From Nitrospinae bacterium CG11_big_fil_rev_8_21_14_0_20_45_15 (lineage in GTDB: Bacteria > Nitrospinota > Nitrospinia > Nitrospinales > VA-1): 64,000 nucleotides of DNA. Under the pieces are notes generated by a model that did not search any database, was not told the origin of the DNA, and saw only the letters and a program-made list of their open reading frames with translations. Within the stretch, counting starts at the first letter, position 1. Every line of letters begins with the position of its first letter. The position numbers and the translations under genes were made by a program. Location: assembly GCA_002787235.1 (NCBI GenBank), contig PCWG01000015.1:152393-216392 (forward strand). The letters are read 5' to 3'. Below are positions 8,657-17,580 of this stretch, piece after piece.

Positions 8657-9775
8657 TCACCTTTCAACGACTCTCAGTCTAGCTACATAGCCTGGCTTTA
8701 TCATATCACCAGCTAATATTTTAGCGCGTGAAATGCCCGCTTGAGGATCCAAAATTTTGACCGCTCCCTGGAGAATAAATTCATCGCCAAGACTGACATG
8801 GCTGTCGGGATCTTTCCAATCAAATTTTACAGAGTACACATTAAACACTTCTCGAACAGTAACATTGGAATCTTTTCCAAGGTTGATCCAGGCTATTTTA
8901 TTATTCTCATCAATTGCTATAACTTGACCTTCAAGGGGAATCTGCTTTAGCCTGTTTTCAATTTTTTCCACAGCATCAGCAACGGCAGTGTTGAAACTGG
9001 AGCCCAATGAAGTGAGTTCAAAATCTTTATTATTGTATGGCCATTCCTTAAGCATCTTGGAATCAAATCGCTTCTCTCCTCCTCTTACTTGCGACAGAAT
9101 GTCACCTCGCCAAAGAACACTGCCCGTCATGGTGTCTAGCAATTCAATGTCAAATTTGATGCGAGAGGTTTCTACTGGGACCATGCCTGAATCATTGATC
9201 TCATCACTCAAAGGCATCACTTTAGACGAGGGTGAAAAGGTCCAGACCGAACCTCGTATTAAAATCTGTGCGGGATTAATGATCCTCTTTCTCAATCGTT
9301 TTTCAGTTGTCTCCATTCGTCTCGAATTCATATTCGCCAGATTCTTCTTCAGAGACTCTATTTTGTCATTACTCATTCCATCTGGAACGGAGGGTGCACC
9401 CATTTCCCCATTCATAGTGCCCATGTTCGTTGCAACAGCCTTGGGCATGGAACTATCATCCATCGCTGTGTGTCCCATTTTGAGATCCTCTTGCATAGAC
9501 ATTGGATTCAATTCCGCATCACTCAGTTGAAAATCAGGAATTACAAAATATCCTTTTTTCTGCAAAGTTTTACGAATTGAATCCGCAATCATGGTTCCAG
9601 GAGCATAACTTTTATCCCAACCTGCAGGAGGACCAAAGTTTTCCACAGAAATCTTCTTGCGAAAATCATCCCCTCGGTACATTTCATTCGCATTGAGGAC
9701 AGAAGTAAAAAACGCAATCATCAAGCTGATCACTAAGATAGAAATTGAGAATGTTTTTTTAATTTTTGTTTTCAT
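8657..9775 (-). CDS. secreted protein of CsgG/FlgT-like type with a Met-rich insert
   Basis: A 372-residue protein with an N-terminal signal peptide (Lys-rich start, hydrophobic residues 10-28, likely cleavage near LNANE). The segment ADSIRKTLQKKGYFVI resembles the start of CsgG-type assembly proteins. The C-terminal part (GQVIAIDENNKIAWINLG, then VFNVYSV) resembles the C-terminal barrel of FlgT and related periplasmic proteins. Between about residues 92 and 136 there are nine methionines, an unusual density. I infer a periplasmic or outer-membrane-associated assembly or tolerance factor, with low certainty on family. It is cotranscribed with the small acidic gene downstream and divergent from a secreted SUMF1-domain gene. 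Confidence 0.6.
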   Translation of the reverse strand: MKTKIKKTFSISILVISLMIAFFTSVLNANEMYRGDDFRKKISVENFGPPAGWDKSYAPGTMIADSIRKTLQKKGYFVIPDFQLSDAELNPMSMQEDLKMGHTAMDDSSMPKAVATNMGTMNGEMGAPSVPDGMSNDKIESLKKNLANMNSRRMETTEKRLRKRIINPAQILIRGSVWTFSPSSKVMPLSDEINDSGMVPVETSRIKFDIELLDTMTGSVLWRGDILSQVRGGEKRFDSKMLKEWPYNNKDFELTSLGSSFNTAVADAVEKIENRLKQIPLEGQVIAIDENNKIAWINLGKDSNVTVREVFNVYSVKFDWKDPDSHVSLGDEFILQGAVKILDPQAGISRAKILAGDMIKPGYVARLRVVER

Positions 9776-9959
9776 CGTTTTTTCACAAGTTAAGAGCTAT
9801 CTGTTATAGTATCGACCATCAGCACTAAAACTTCAAAATAATTGAGAACCAACATATTTATTTACTTAAAATCCAAAACTAAAACAAAAAAGGCATATTT
9901 ATTACCCGTTTTATCTGTATGTATTGACCTTGAAATAAACCGTGAGTACAATATCCCCT

Positions 9960-10718
9960 ATGAAATTTACCAATCGAATTATTCCAGTTTTGCTTTCTGT
10001 TTTGAGTCTTTGTCTGCTCCTGCCTAACCCTTCTTTTTCGGAAGAAGCGGATATGGTTTTGATCAAAGAAGGTTGTTTTATGATGGGAACTGACAAAGTC
10101 TTCTGGTACCACGATGAAGGGTGGGACAACGAAAGGGAGCGACCTACCCACAAAGTTTGCCTCGATAGCTTTTATATGGACAAATACGAAGCCTGGCAGG
10201 AAAAATGGGAAAAGATCATGGGCTATAATAATTCCACTTACAAAGGCCCCGATCTGCCTGTCTCAGGCATCGATTGGCGTTCAGCGCGCTCCTTCTGCAA
10301 GAGACAGGGGAAAAGACTGCCCACTGAAGCCGAATGGGAATATGCTGCGAGAGCAGGGAGTCAAACCATCAACCCTGAAGGTGATGCCATCAGCGATGAT
10401 TATCTATGGTGGGGAGGCAATTCCTTCAGAACATACCCCAAAAGAGGGACCAAAAAGCCCAATGCCTGGGGTTTGTACGATATGATGGGGAGCGTGTGGG
10501 AGTGGGTCAATGACTGGTACTCCGTCAAGTACTATTCGGAGAGTCCTGAAAAAAATCCCCAAGGTCCAGAAATCCAACAAAGCTGGCACGTTATCAGAGG
10601 GGGCTCTTGGGTAGATGAAGAAAAAAACTTTCGCGTCACTATCAGAATGCGGGGCATGGCCGACGCTACAGAAGACTACTGGGTTGGGGTGAGATGTGCG
10701 AAATCTTTGGAAAAATAA
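9960..10718 (+). CDS. secreted SUMF1 (FGE-sulfatase fold) domain protein
   Basis: A 252-residue protein with a signal peptide (MKFTNRIIPVLLSVLSL, cleavage near PSFSEE) and one formylglycine-generating-enzyme-type domain: MVLIKEGCFMMGTD, RLPTEAEWEYAARAG, NAWGLYDMMGSVWEW, IRGGSW and a terminal VGVRCAK. The two copper-binding cysteines that make true FGE active are not in their usual segment after RGGSW, so it is unlikely to make formylglycine. Such domains often bind ligands or act in envelope protein modification. I place the start at the ATG at 9960 because it begins the signal peptide; a GTG six codons earlier has no ribosome site. It is divergent from the CsgG/FlgT-like gene. Confidence 0.82.
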   Translation: MKFTNRIIPVLLSVLSLCLLLPNPSFSEEADMVLIKEGCFMMGTDKVFWYHDEGWDNERERPTHKVCLDSFYMDKYEAWQEKWEKIMGYNNSTYKGPDLPVSGIDWRSARSFCKRQGKRLPTEAEWEYAARAGSQTINPEGDAISDDYLWWGGNSFRTYPKRGTKKPNAWGLYDMMGSVWEWVNDWYSVKYYSESPEKNPQGPEIQQSWHVIRGGSWVDEEKNFRVTIRMRGMADATEDYWVGVRCAKSLEK

Positions 10719-10764
10719 AATCTCTAACTTTTAAACTCTATCACCGCGTTCCCCCGCTACTATT

Positions 10765-11409
10765 TTGGACGCCAAGACTGCAAATCAACTCTATAAAAAG
10801 CTGCAAAAAAGCCTCCCTGATGCTAAATCTGAGCTTTACTATAATAACCATTTTGAGTTGTTGATTGCCGTTATACTGAGCGCACAGGCCACTGACAAAT
10901 CGGTCAACAAAGTTACCGAGCCTTTATTCAAACAGTATAAAACTCCCCAGGATTTCCTCGTATGCGGAGAAACAAAGCTCCGTAATTTGATCCGAACCAT
11001 TGGCCTTGCTCCAACCAAAGCCAAAAATATCATCAAAACCTGTAAAATTCTCATAGAAGATCACGATGGAGAAATACCGTCCACAAGAATAGCTTTGGAA
11101 AAGCTACCCGGTGTGGGACGGAAAACTGCCAATGTCGTGTTAAACGAAGGATTTGGTCAAGCCACAATCGCAGTGGACACGCATGTCTATCGAGTCGCGA
11201 ACCGAACCGGACTGGCACCAGGAAAAACGGTATTAGAAACCGAAAATAAACTCATCGAAAATACCCCCAAACAATGGCTTGCCTCTGCTCATCGATATCT
11301 TATCTTGCACGGTAGATATGTCTGCACCGCTCGAAATTACAATTGCACGAATTGTGCGATTTTTGATGAGTGTCAATTTGAAGAAAAATCATTCAACAAA
11401 AACTTATAA
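10765..11409 (+). CDS. nth: endonuclease III (DNA glycosylase/AP lyase)
   Basis: A 214-residue base-excision-repair enzyme removing oxidised pyrimidines. The helix-hairpin-helix LPGVGRKTANVVL carries the catalytic lysine (about residue 120), and the catalytic aspartate is in AVDTHVYRVANR (about 138). Near the C-terminus the [4Fe-4S] cluster ligands show the exact C-x6-C-x2-C-x5-C spacing. Length matches E. coli Nth (211). The only standard start giving a full-length protein is TTG at 10765, without an obvious ribosome site; an ATT one codon before is an alternative. It lies 46 bases after the SUMF1 gene on the same strand. Confidence 0.93.
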   Translation: MDAKTANQLYKKLQKSLPDAKSELYYNNHFELLIAVILSAQATDKSVNKVTEPLFKQYKTPQDFLVCGETKLRNLIRTIGLAPTKAKNIIKTCKILIEDHDGEIPSTRIALEKLPGVGRKTANVVLNEGFGQATIAVDTHVYRVANRTGLAPGKTVLETENKLIENTPKQWLASAHRYLILHGRYVCTARNYNCTNCAIFDECQFEEKSFNKNL

Positions 11410-11498
11410 AAAAGACCCGTCATCGAGTATTCAAAGGCAGGCCAATTCAAACCTCTCTATTTTTTTGATGACAGACGCGCTTTAGGAAAATCCTGATA

Positions 11499-12248
11499 TT
11501 GAAATATTCTACCGTATTAAATCAATTGGAACGTTGTATCCATCCCGTCACAAGGTCTGATTTAAAGTTACAAGTACTCGGGAAATCCCTGAATGGCAGG
11601 CCGATCCTTAAAATTCAAATGGGGATACAAGGGCGCAGACGGATTTTACTCTCCGCAGGAATTCATGGCGATGAACCTGCGGGTATTTTCGCGATCCTGC
11701 AATTACTAGAGCAATCTCTTTTAGCACCTTATCTAAACCACTGGGAAATCATAATTCTGCCGTGCCTGAATCCAGATGGCTTTGAACAAGGCACACGCAA
11801 CAATGCTGAAGACATAGATCTAAACCGGCAATTTAAGTTGTTGAATCCCCCGCTTGAAGTCAAACTGGCGCAATCCGTTTTCGACATTCCATTCGATCTG
11901 ACGCTCGAATTGCATGAGGATATCGATAGCCCCGGTTATTACCTGTACCAAAAATCCATAACTGGTAGCATAAATCATCAGTTGGGTAAAAAAATACTGC
12001 AAAAAATAACAGCGATCATGCCGGTGAATCAACAAGCTGAAATTGACGGTATGCCGGCCACAAATGGAGTCATTGATCGTCTCAAAGACCCCGTGGAAAT
12101 GGATTTTTGGCCCATGGCCTTGTTTTCGTTTCACAAAGGGACATCTTGTTGCTTTACCCTTGAAACGGCAAGCAAATTTCCAATGACGGATAGAGTAGCA
12201 GGGCACAGTCGGGCTGTCTTAACCGCATTGAACCACTTTCAATCCTGA
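11499..12248 (+). CDS. M14-family metallocarboxypeptidase-like protein
   Basis: A 249-residue cytosolic protein with an M14 peptidase fold. SAGIHGDEPAG (about residues 52-62) provides His and Glu zinc ligands and LTLELHEDIDS (about 134-144) the second His; NPDGFEQGTR and DIDLNRQF are the substrate-binding Asn/Arg motifs of the family. It is closest in layout to MpaA-type murein-peptide amidases or short aspartoacylase-like enzymes. The start is TTG at 11499 with AGGA 11 bases upstream; no in-frame ATG is available nearby. It follows nth by 89 bases. It may act in peptidoglycan-peptide recycling, but the substrate is not established. Confidence 0.8.
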   Translation: MKYSTVLNQLERCIHPVTRSDLKLQVLGKSLNGRPILKIQMGIQGRRRILLSAGIHGDEPAGIFAILQLLEQSLLAPYLNHWEIIILPCLNPDGFEQGTRNNAEDIDLNRQFKLLNPPLEVKLAQSVFDIPFDLTLELHEDIDSPGYYLYQKSITGSINHQLGKKILQKITAIMPVNQQAEIDGMPATNGVIDRLKDPVEMDFWPMALFSFHKGTSCCFTLETASKFPMTDRVAGHSRAVLTALNHFQS

Positions 12249-12306
12249 TAGAAATCCCCATCCCTCTTTCGATCACGCTATTTCAACCGTAAACAAATGA
12301 CAAACT

Positions 12307-12334
12307 AAATCTTTATAGTATAATGTAAAGATTT
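12307..12334. repeat. 9-bp inverted repeat between convergent genes
   Basis: AAATCTTTA, ten bases, TAAAGATTT. It lies in the 137-base gap between the converging M14 peptidase and transglycosylase genes. An RNA hairpin here could end transcription weakly from either side, but the stem is AT-rich and no T-run follows, so I do not call it a terminator. Confidence 0.35.
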
Positions 12335-12385
12335 GACCCCAATAATAAAAATTTTCAAAATACTATCTTTCTCCTCTGAAAAATC

Positions 12386-14632
12386 TCAAGAGCTGGGAAC
12401 GATCTGAGGAATAACAATGGGCTCACCGACAGAAAGAGATCGGATATCTTTTTCAGCATTGTAACTGCTCAAAAGCCAAAGTGGTACGGAGTTATTATCA
12501 TTGCAAATTTCCCACAAGGTTTCGCCCTTCTTGATATTTCGCACAACCAGTTTCTTGATTTCGTAATTGTTAAAAAAGTCTTCCTGAATCGCTTTATGAT
12601 ACTCTTGCCTTTTTTCTTCAAAGCTCTCTGGCGAAACATGGGTGAAAGGAACATTTAACTTATCATGGACAGAAATGGATTTACTGCGACCCATTTTATT
12701 GAGCTGACGCAAGCTACGGACGGACACTTTAGCCCATTCGGAATAGTGACTCAGAGTTTCGTCAAAATCCACAGTGATCCGACCTACCCTTGATTTGTTA
12801 TTGGAATTCGCTTGAAAAGAAACCGGCCTGAAAGCAGGTCGTTTCTGGTTCATTAGATCAAGGTTGGCCATTTTAAATTGACCGGCTTGTCGTTGTGAAA
12901 TCTTTTCTTCTCCCGGCGTCACCTCTAAAGAGAAATCTCCCGACTTTAGCTTCCCACCCGACTTCACCTGTTCAAGCTTTGCAACAACGGTTCCTTCAGT
13001 TGAAATTGAAACCACCTTTCCGGCAGGGACTCTTAACCATTGCCCAGGGCTCAAGGCATCCATATCCCTTATACTATTTATGCGGGCCAAATGTTGTACA
13101 CTCGAATCAAAACGACGAGCGATCTTGGTGAGATTGTCTTTTTTACGCACCCGATAACGTACGGTTTGGCCATTGCCAGAATCGACGGATTTAATATTAT
13201 CCGCGCTAACCATTTGGATTTCTTCAGCAGGAACGACCGGCTTGCTCCAGCTCCGCGGACGATCGGATTGACCTCTTCCAGGCAAGGTCAATACTTGACC
13301 AATATAAATCTGATTTTTTCGACCGATTGAATTATACAGCTTCAACTTGCTTACTGTCGTTCCATACCTCTTGGCAATGCCGGAAAGTGTTTGCCCTCGG
13401 CGAACCGTGTGCCATTGCGAATGCACCTGACTCGGATACTTCTCATGAGGAGGAATTCGATTGTACAAGGCGGCAAGACTGTTCAATCGCGTCGCGGGAA
13501 CTTGAAACACATACCCTTCGGGAATTCTCTTTTCACCAGAAATCACAGGTTGACGCAATGACGGATTGAATTCAGCGATTTCTTCCTTCGACAAGTTCCA
13601 ATGTTTTGCGATGGTGTCAATATGGACATAATCATCAAAGCGAACGGTCGATTTTTTGAAGGGCTTTGCAATGTTGAGATTAGGAAAATACGCTTCTTTG
13701 TTTTGAGCAACATGGACCGCCGCCAAAAATTCAGCGTAGAAGTTTTTTGACGCAAAACCAAAAGAGTTGCTACGATAGTTGTCTATTACCTTTGCAAAAT
13801 CATTACCGATCTTTTTCTGAGCACGCTTCATTCCATTGAGCCCATGATTATACGCGGTGATTGCCAAAGGCCAATTTTGAAGGTTTTGATAATTCAATTT
13901 CAGCAGTTTTGCGGCCGCATGACTGGAAAGAATAGGATCTCTCCGTTCATCCACGTCATACCCTACTTTCATAAAAAGCCTGCCGGTGCCACGGGTAAAT
14001 TGCCATATCCCTGCCGCTCCAGCACTTGAATAGGCTCCAATATAAAATGACGATTCAACATGCGGAAGGAATCTCAGTTCTTCGGGAAGACCTTGATTCC
14101 TGAAAATCCTCCGTATCTCATCCATATACAATCCCGACCGCTCTATGCCTCTCTGAAAGCGATCGCTTTGACCGATTTGAACTCGAATATTCCGTGCCGC
14201 CTTTTTAAAATTTTCTTTTACAAGATGATAGACACGATGATCTTCACTGGACAATTCAGATAAATGCTTATTTTTATCCAACTTTCTAAGTATGGCCCGA
14301 TATTTGGCCTTGACCCTGTCGGTTTTCCTATCCCGATCTCGGCGGGACAATTGACTGCTCCCCAGATCCACAACCTCGTAAACAATACTCAGGTCATCCG
14401 CATCATGAACAATCGCCTGACTCATGGGATATTTGGAATAAACATCCTTCCAAAAATTGACACGCGTTTCCAACCCGCGCGGGACGTGAAATATTTCGGA
14501 ATCTATAAAGGGTTGCTTGGATAATTTTGCATCAGCCAAATTAGCTGAGAATATAAAAGCAAGTGCCAGGAGAAAGCAAAATCGGATTTTTATATTAAAA
14601 AACAATTTATTGTTCTTTCTTTGAATATCCAT
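12386..14632 (-). CDS. membrane-bound lytic murein transglycosylase D-like protein with LysM repeats
   Basis: A 748-residue secreted peptidoglycan hydrolase. After a signal sequence (hydrophobic core FCFLLALAFIFSANLADA) comes a helical region, then an SLT domain at about 180-330 with catalytic Glu in LPHVESSFYIGAYSS, plus AAGIWQFTRGTGR and ITAYNHGLNGM. LysM repeats follow: WHTVRRGQTLSGIAKRYGTT, YRVRKKDNLTKIARRFDSS, one degenerate copy and a last one at the C-terminus (KKGETLWEICNDN). This is the MltD architecture, with more LysM copies than E. coli MltD (452 aa). The ATG at 14632 begins the signal peptide; a GTG eight codons upstream also lacks a ribosome site. Confidence 0.88.
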   Translation of the reverse strand: MDIQRKNNKLFFNIKIRFCFLLALAFIFSANLADAKLSKQPFIDSEIFHVPRGLETRVNFWKDVYSKYPMSQAIVHDADDLSIVYEVVDLGSSQLSRRDRDRKTDRVKAKYRAILRKLDKNKHLSELSSEDHRVYHLVKENFKKAARNIRVQIGQSDRFQRGIERSGLYMDEIRRIFRNQGLPEELRFLPHVESSFYIGAYSSAGAAGIWQFTRGTGRLFMKVGYDVDERRDPILSSHAAAKLLKLNYQNLQNWPLAITAYNHGLNGMKRAQKKIGNDFAKVIDNYRSNSFGFASKNFYAEFLAAVHVAQNKEAYFPNLNIAKPFKKSTVRFDDYVHIDTIAKHWNLSKEEIAEFNPSLRQPVISGEKRIPEGYVFQVPATRLNSLAALYNRIPPHEKYPSQVHSQWHTVRRGQTLSGIAKRYGTTVSKLKLYNSIGRKNQIYIGQVLTLPGRGQSDRPRSWSKPVVPAEEIQMVSADNIKSVDSGNGQTVRYRVRKKDNLTKIARRFDSSVQHLARINSIRDMDALSPGQWLRVPAGKVVSISTEGTVVAKLEQVKSGGKLKSGDFSLEVTPGEEKISQRQAGQFKMANLDLMNQKRPAFRPVSFQANSNNKSRVGRITVDFDETLSHYSEWAKVSVRSLRQLNKMGRSKSISVHDKLNVPFTHVSPESFEEKRQEYHKAIQEDFFNNYEIKKLVVRNIKKGETLWEICNDNNSVPLWLLSSYNAEKDIRSLSVGEPIVIPQIVPSS

Positions 14633-14832
14633 TAAACAAACTGCATTTTTTATCACCAGGAGGGAGCATCTACTTGGACAGGAAAAGATTCAAAAATAAC
14701 GAATAAATCCTTTAATTTTAGAAGGATAGCAAAATACCCCTAATTCGTCAAGGTAAAAGCCCCGCCTCCTGCAAGCGAATTTCAGAGGCAAAAAAATCAC
14801 ATTTCTGCGTCCACTCAAACTTCCACAATTTT

Positions 14833-15117
14833 CTACTGTTTTTGATGTTTATTATTCAGTGTGTAAACAAAAGCCAGTAATTCGGCAACCACTTTGTACA
14901 ACGACGCAGGAATATCCTTCCCCACATCAATTTGAGACAACACGGCAACAAGATCGGGATCTTCTTTGACAGGCACCCCATTTTCCCTGGCCAGGGCGAT
15001 GATTCTTTCTGCTACATCCCCCTTCCCTTTAGCTGTCACTTGGGGCGCACGGTTCTTTTGGGCGTCATATTTCAGGGTAACGGCAGACTTTCCCGTAGTT
15101 CTGGATTTTCTTCTCAT
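14833..15117 (-). CDS. fhlB: FlhB C-terminal-domain homologue (FhlB/YlqH type)
   Basis: A 94-residue cytosolic protein equal to the cytoplasmic tail of FlhB/YscU export-gate proteins: AVTLKYDAQKNRAPQVTAKGKGD then AERIIALARENGVP and LYKVVAELLAFVY. In FlhB the conserved sequence at the equivalent place contains the NPTH autocleavage site; here it reads RAPQ, so no autocleavage is expected. Stand-alone copies are usually encoded next to fliK, as here, where its ATG overlaps the fliK stop by four bases (ATGA). It probably helps the export-substrate switch. Confidence 0.85.
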   Translation of the reverse strand: MRRKSRTTGKSAVTLKYDAQKNRAPQVTAKGKGDVAERIIALARENGVPVKEDPDLVAVLSQIDVGKDIPASLYKVVAELLAFVYTLNNKHQKQ

Positions 15118-16610
15118 GTCTCAATATCAACCAGTTTTGAACTGCTGTTTACCATCATTTTCCCCAAATCGTCCTCAAATTCAATTCCCTTTTCTTTTTT
15201 CACATTACACTCTGTAGAACCAGAAAATCCCAGATCTTCCAAAACCGCATGCAACTGCGAAACATGGGACTGGATGAATTGAGAAACAGCCTCGTTATCC
15301 GTTCCAAATTTAATGGATACCAATTCCCCCGAAACCCGAGCGTCAATTTCAAGTTCCCCCAGCGACGATAAATGGAGTAAAAAGACCAGATTATAATTTT
15401 GTTTTTTTCTACCTTTATCGTTCCCCGCTTCTTCGTCCTGCGGCTTATTTCTCACAAAAATTTTTATTTGTTTGTCATGCCCCGAAAATGGATTCGGTAT
15501 CTGAAGGACAAAGGCCTGTCCTTCCTGTTTGGAGAATTGATGCGACAACTGGTTCAATTCAATATTATCTGCAGTCATCTTCAACGCATTCAGCAAAGTA
15601 GTGATTTCATTTCGCTGATGGCTTTGCGGTGCCTGTGCCTCCAGTCCGGCTTTCAATATCAACAATTGCGCCTTAAGATCCCGTTCAAGCATCGGACTCA
15701 ATAAATCTTTTGACCTTGGTGAAGTCATCAATTGAAAAATCTTACTTTCAGTCGACTGAATCGTGGTTCCGACCTGATTTTTTATTTGATCCGCATTGGC
15801 TGGCGGCCCCTCTTTAGGGACAATCACTTCCAGAATTTCTTTCAAACGTACCAATAGGTCAGAATTGACCTTGATGTCTGATGGTATCGTTTCCAATAAA
15901 CTTGTTAAATTTTGCGCCAATTGAATCAAAGGAGATTTTGACAACAAATATGATTTGATCATTGCGGTACTGACAGAGGGGGAGCTATTTGCTTCAGCCT
16001 CAGAAGAGTTTTTTATAAGAAGATCAAACGAATTGTTTCCATTTGCTTTCAAAGTCACCACATCGCCAGATTTGGCCTGATTTTCGGGCAAACGCACTTC
16101 GAATTCCTGCCCTTTAAAAGCAACTTCAACTCGGGAGCCTGTCTTAACTTGGGTATCTGTATGCGATGCAATCACTTTACCTTCTACCGTTTCGCCTGAT
16201 TTCAGGTTCAATCGATTGAACGTCTCGGGTTCCGATATTTTGATCGGGCTGGATGGTGGGGGTGCCGTATCTGACCTTGTCTGTTTGGAAGAGTTGATTG
16301 TCAGAGAATCTGCTGGCCTTGGTGGAGAGAGAGGAGGTTCGTCGATAATTTTAAATACAGGGGCCGAATTCAGACGCTCGGCTCTGACTTGTACCTTCTG
16401 CCCCACGGTCACACTGGAGGAGGTCTGACTCAATGCCTTGTGCCCTCCAAAATCCACCAATGCCTGGTTACCCGCAAAGGTCTTGAGCACCGTTGCAGTC
16501 AGTATTTGGCCTAGATTCAGAGATTTGATAAAAGCAGGATCCAGGGTGGGAGTGCCGCTTTCCCCTGAAAGAATTTTTAAAATATTGCTGGTGAGATCAT
16601 TAATTAACAA
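15114..16610 (-). CDS. fliK: FliK-like flagellar hook-length control protein
   Basis: A 498-residue protein with a long, low-complexity N-terminal region (Ser/Thr/Pro rich around 90-130) and a C-terminal Flg_hook domain. In the domain NLVFLLHLSSLGELEIDA and LHAVLEDLGFS (about 405-480) match the FliK C-terminal fold that switches the export apparatus from hook to filament substrates. It starts at TTG (16610), the only standard start before an upstream in-frame stop. It is followed by fhlB with a 4-base overlap and preceded by the DUF2802 gene. Size is within the wide FliK range. Confidence 0.82.
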   Translation of the reverse strand: MLINDLTSNILKILSGESGTPTLDPAFIKSLNLGQILTATVLKTFAGNQALVDFGGHKALSQTSSSVTVGQKVQVRAERLNSAPVFKIIDEPPLSPPRPADSLTINSSKQTRSDTAPPPSSPIKISEPETFNRLNLKSGETVEGKVIASHTDTQVKTGSRVEVAFKGQEFEVRLPENQAKSGDVVTLKANGNNSFDLLIKNSSEAEANSSPSVSTAMIKSYLLSKSPLIQLAQNLTSLLETIPSDIKVNSDLLVRLKEILEVIVPKEGPPANADQIKNQVGTTIQSTESKIFQLMTSPRSKDLLSPMLERDLKAQLLILKAGLEAQAPQSHQRNEITTLLNALKMTADNIELNQLSHQFSKQEGQAFVLQIPNPFSGHDKQIKIFVRNKPQDEEAGNDKGRKKQNYNLVFLLHLSSLGELEIDARVSGELVSIKFGTDNEAVSQFIQSHVSQLHAVLEDLGFSGSTECNVKKEKGIEFEDDLGKMMVNSSSKLVDIET

Positions 16611-16669
16611 GGCAGACTCTCAACTGATTTCTCTCAGATTATATTAAAAATCAGAAAAACATTTCGATA

Positions 16670-17110
16670 TCACTCAAAAGATTTTTTCCGTAATTCCAAC
16701 GCCAACTCAAGTTCTCCAACGGGAACTTTAAGCTGTTTTGCGACATCTTTAACGCTCATTCCTTCTTTTACAAGCTTCAATGCCGGAGCGTATTTATCAG
16801 ATTTTTCAGATTGGAGAGAGGGTTGTTTGGCCTTTTGGTAATATTCTCTGCTCTGACTGGAAAGTGCGTTATCAGTCTCCGAAAAACCAAGTTTCCGGTA
16901 CTCTTCCAACTTTTCGCCAATTTCTTGTGCAATCTTTAGAGCTTCTTGATTTAAATCTTCAATCGAGTCTTTTAAATCCAGAATTTCTTCCGGCTTGACC
17001 GAATCGAGGCAGACGAGTTTCTCAATTTTCTTTAATTTGAAATAACAAGCAATGAAAGCACAAACACAAACCAAGGTGAGAAAAAATTGAATAACAATCA
17101 GAATGTTCAT
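16670..17110 (-). CDS. DUF2802-like membrane-anchored flagellar-locus protein
   Basis: A 146-residue protein with one N-terminal membrane helix (about residues 2-24), a long charged coiled coil (about 25-75, DLKDSIEDLNQEALKIAQEIGEKLEEY) and a small C-terminal helix-turn-helix-like segment (LVKEGMSVKDVAKQLKVPVGELELAL). This layout fits the DUF2802 proteins found beside flagellar genes in many Gram-negatives. Its role is unknown. The ATG at 17110 is one codon after a TTG; neither has a good ribosome site. It sits between fliK and another small flagellar-locus gene. Confidence 0.7.
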   Translation of the reverse strand: MNILIVIQFFLTLVCVCAFIACYFKLKKIEKLVCLDSVKPEEILDLKDSIEDLNQEALKIAQEIGEKLEEYRKLGFSETDNALSSQSREYYQKAKQPSLQSEKSDKYAPALKLVKEGMSVKDVAKQLKVPVGELELALELRKKSFE

Positions 17111-17121
17111 CAAAGGGGGGA

Positions 17122-17463
17122 TTATACGACCAGATCGACTTGTTGACCTGTCTTTTCATTGATTCGAGTGGGAGGAGGCGTCGTTTCTCCAGAGGAATCG
17201 TTCTCAACCACTCCAGCGGTTCTTTTTTTGCGCTTAAATGGACGTTTTTTATCTTTAGGATGCTCTGGATCGGTCGGTGTGACCTCACTGGATTCGGAGG
17301 GATCCTGAACTTCCAGCAATCGCAATTCATCCTCCGCCGCACGATCTTCGTCCTTTTGTTGAGCCGCTACATTGACCAACTGATGAGAAAGATCCTGCAA
17401 TTTTTCCGCAACGGGTGTCATTTGTATCACCTGTTGCATATTCCCAACAACGGTCGTTGACAT
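17122..17463 (-). CDS. hypothetical protein in flagellar operon
   Basis: A 113-residue protein of unknown family. Residues 1-35 look helical and amphipathic (MSTTVVGNMQQVIQMTPVAE). The rest is polar and low-complexity, with an acidic stretch (DEDRAAEDELRLLE), a basic block (KDKKRPFKRKKR) and a conserved-looking end (RINEKTGQQVDLVV). The ATG at 17463 has GAGGAGAGGA about eight bases upstream, a strong ribosome site. Position between fliL and DUF2802 suggests a flagellar accessory or chaperone-like role, which is inference from context only. Confidence 0.65.
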   Translation of the reverse strand: MSTTVVGNMQQVIQMTPVAEKLQDLSHQLVNVAAQQKDEDRAAEDELRLLEVQDPSESSEVTPTDPEHPKDKKRPFKRKKRTAGVVENDSSGETTPPPTRINEKTGQQVDLVV

Positions 17464-17580
17464 ACGTCCTCTCCTCAATAAAGGGAAAAGCCTTCTAGAG
17501 AAGGCTATACAAATATACGTCCAATCCTGAAGAAGTCAAGATGACATCCGCTTGCGAAAATCTGCTCACACGTTCTTATT

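Noticed and set aside
12307..12334. Hairpin as a bidirectional terminator
   Set aside because: The AT-rich stem and missing T-runs do not fit an intrinsic terminator.
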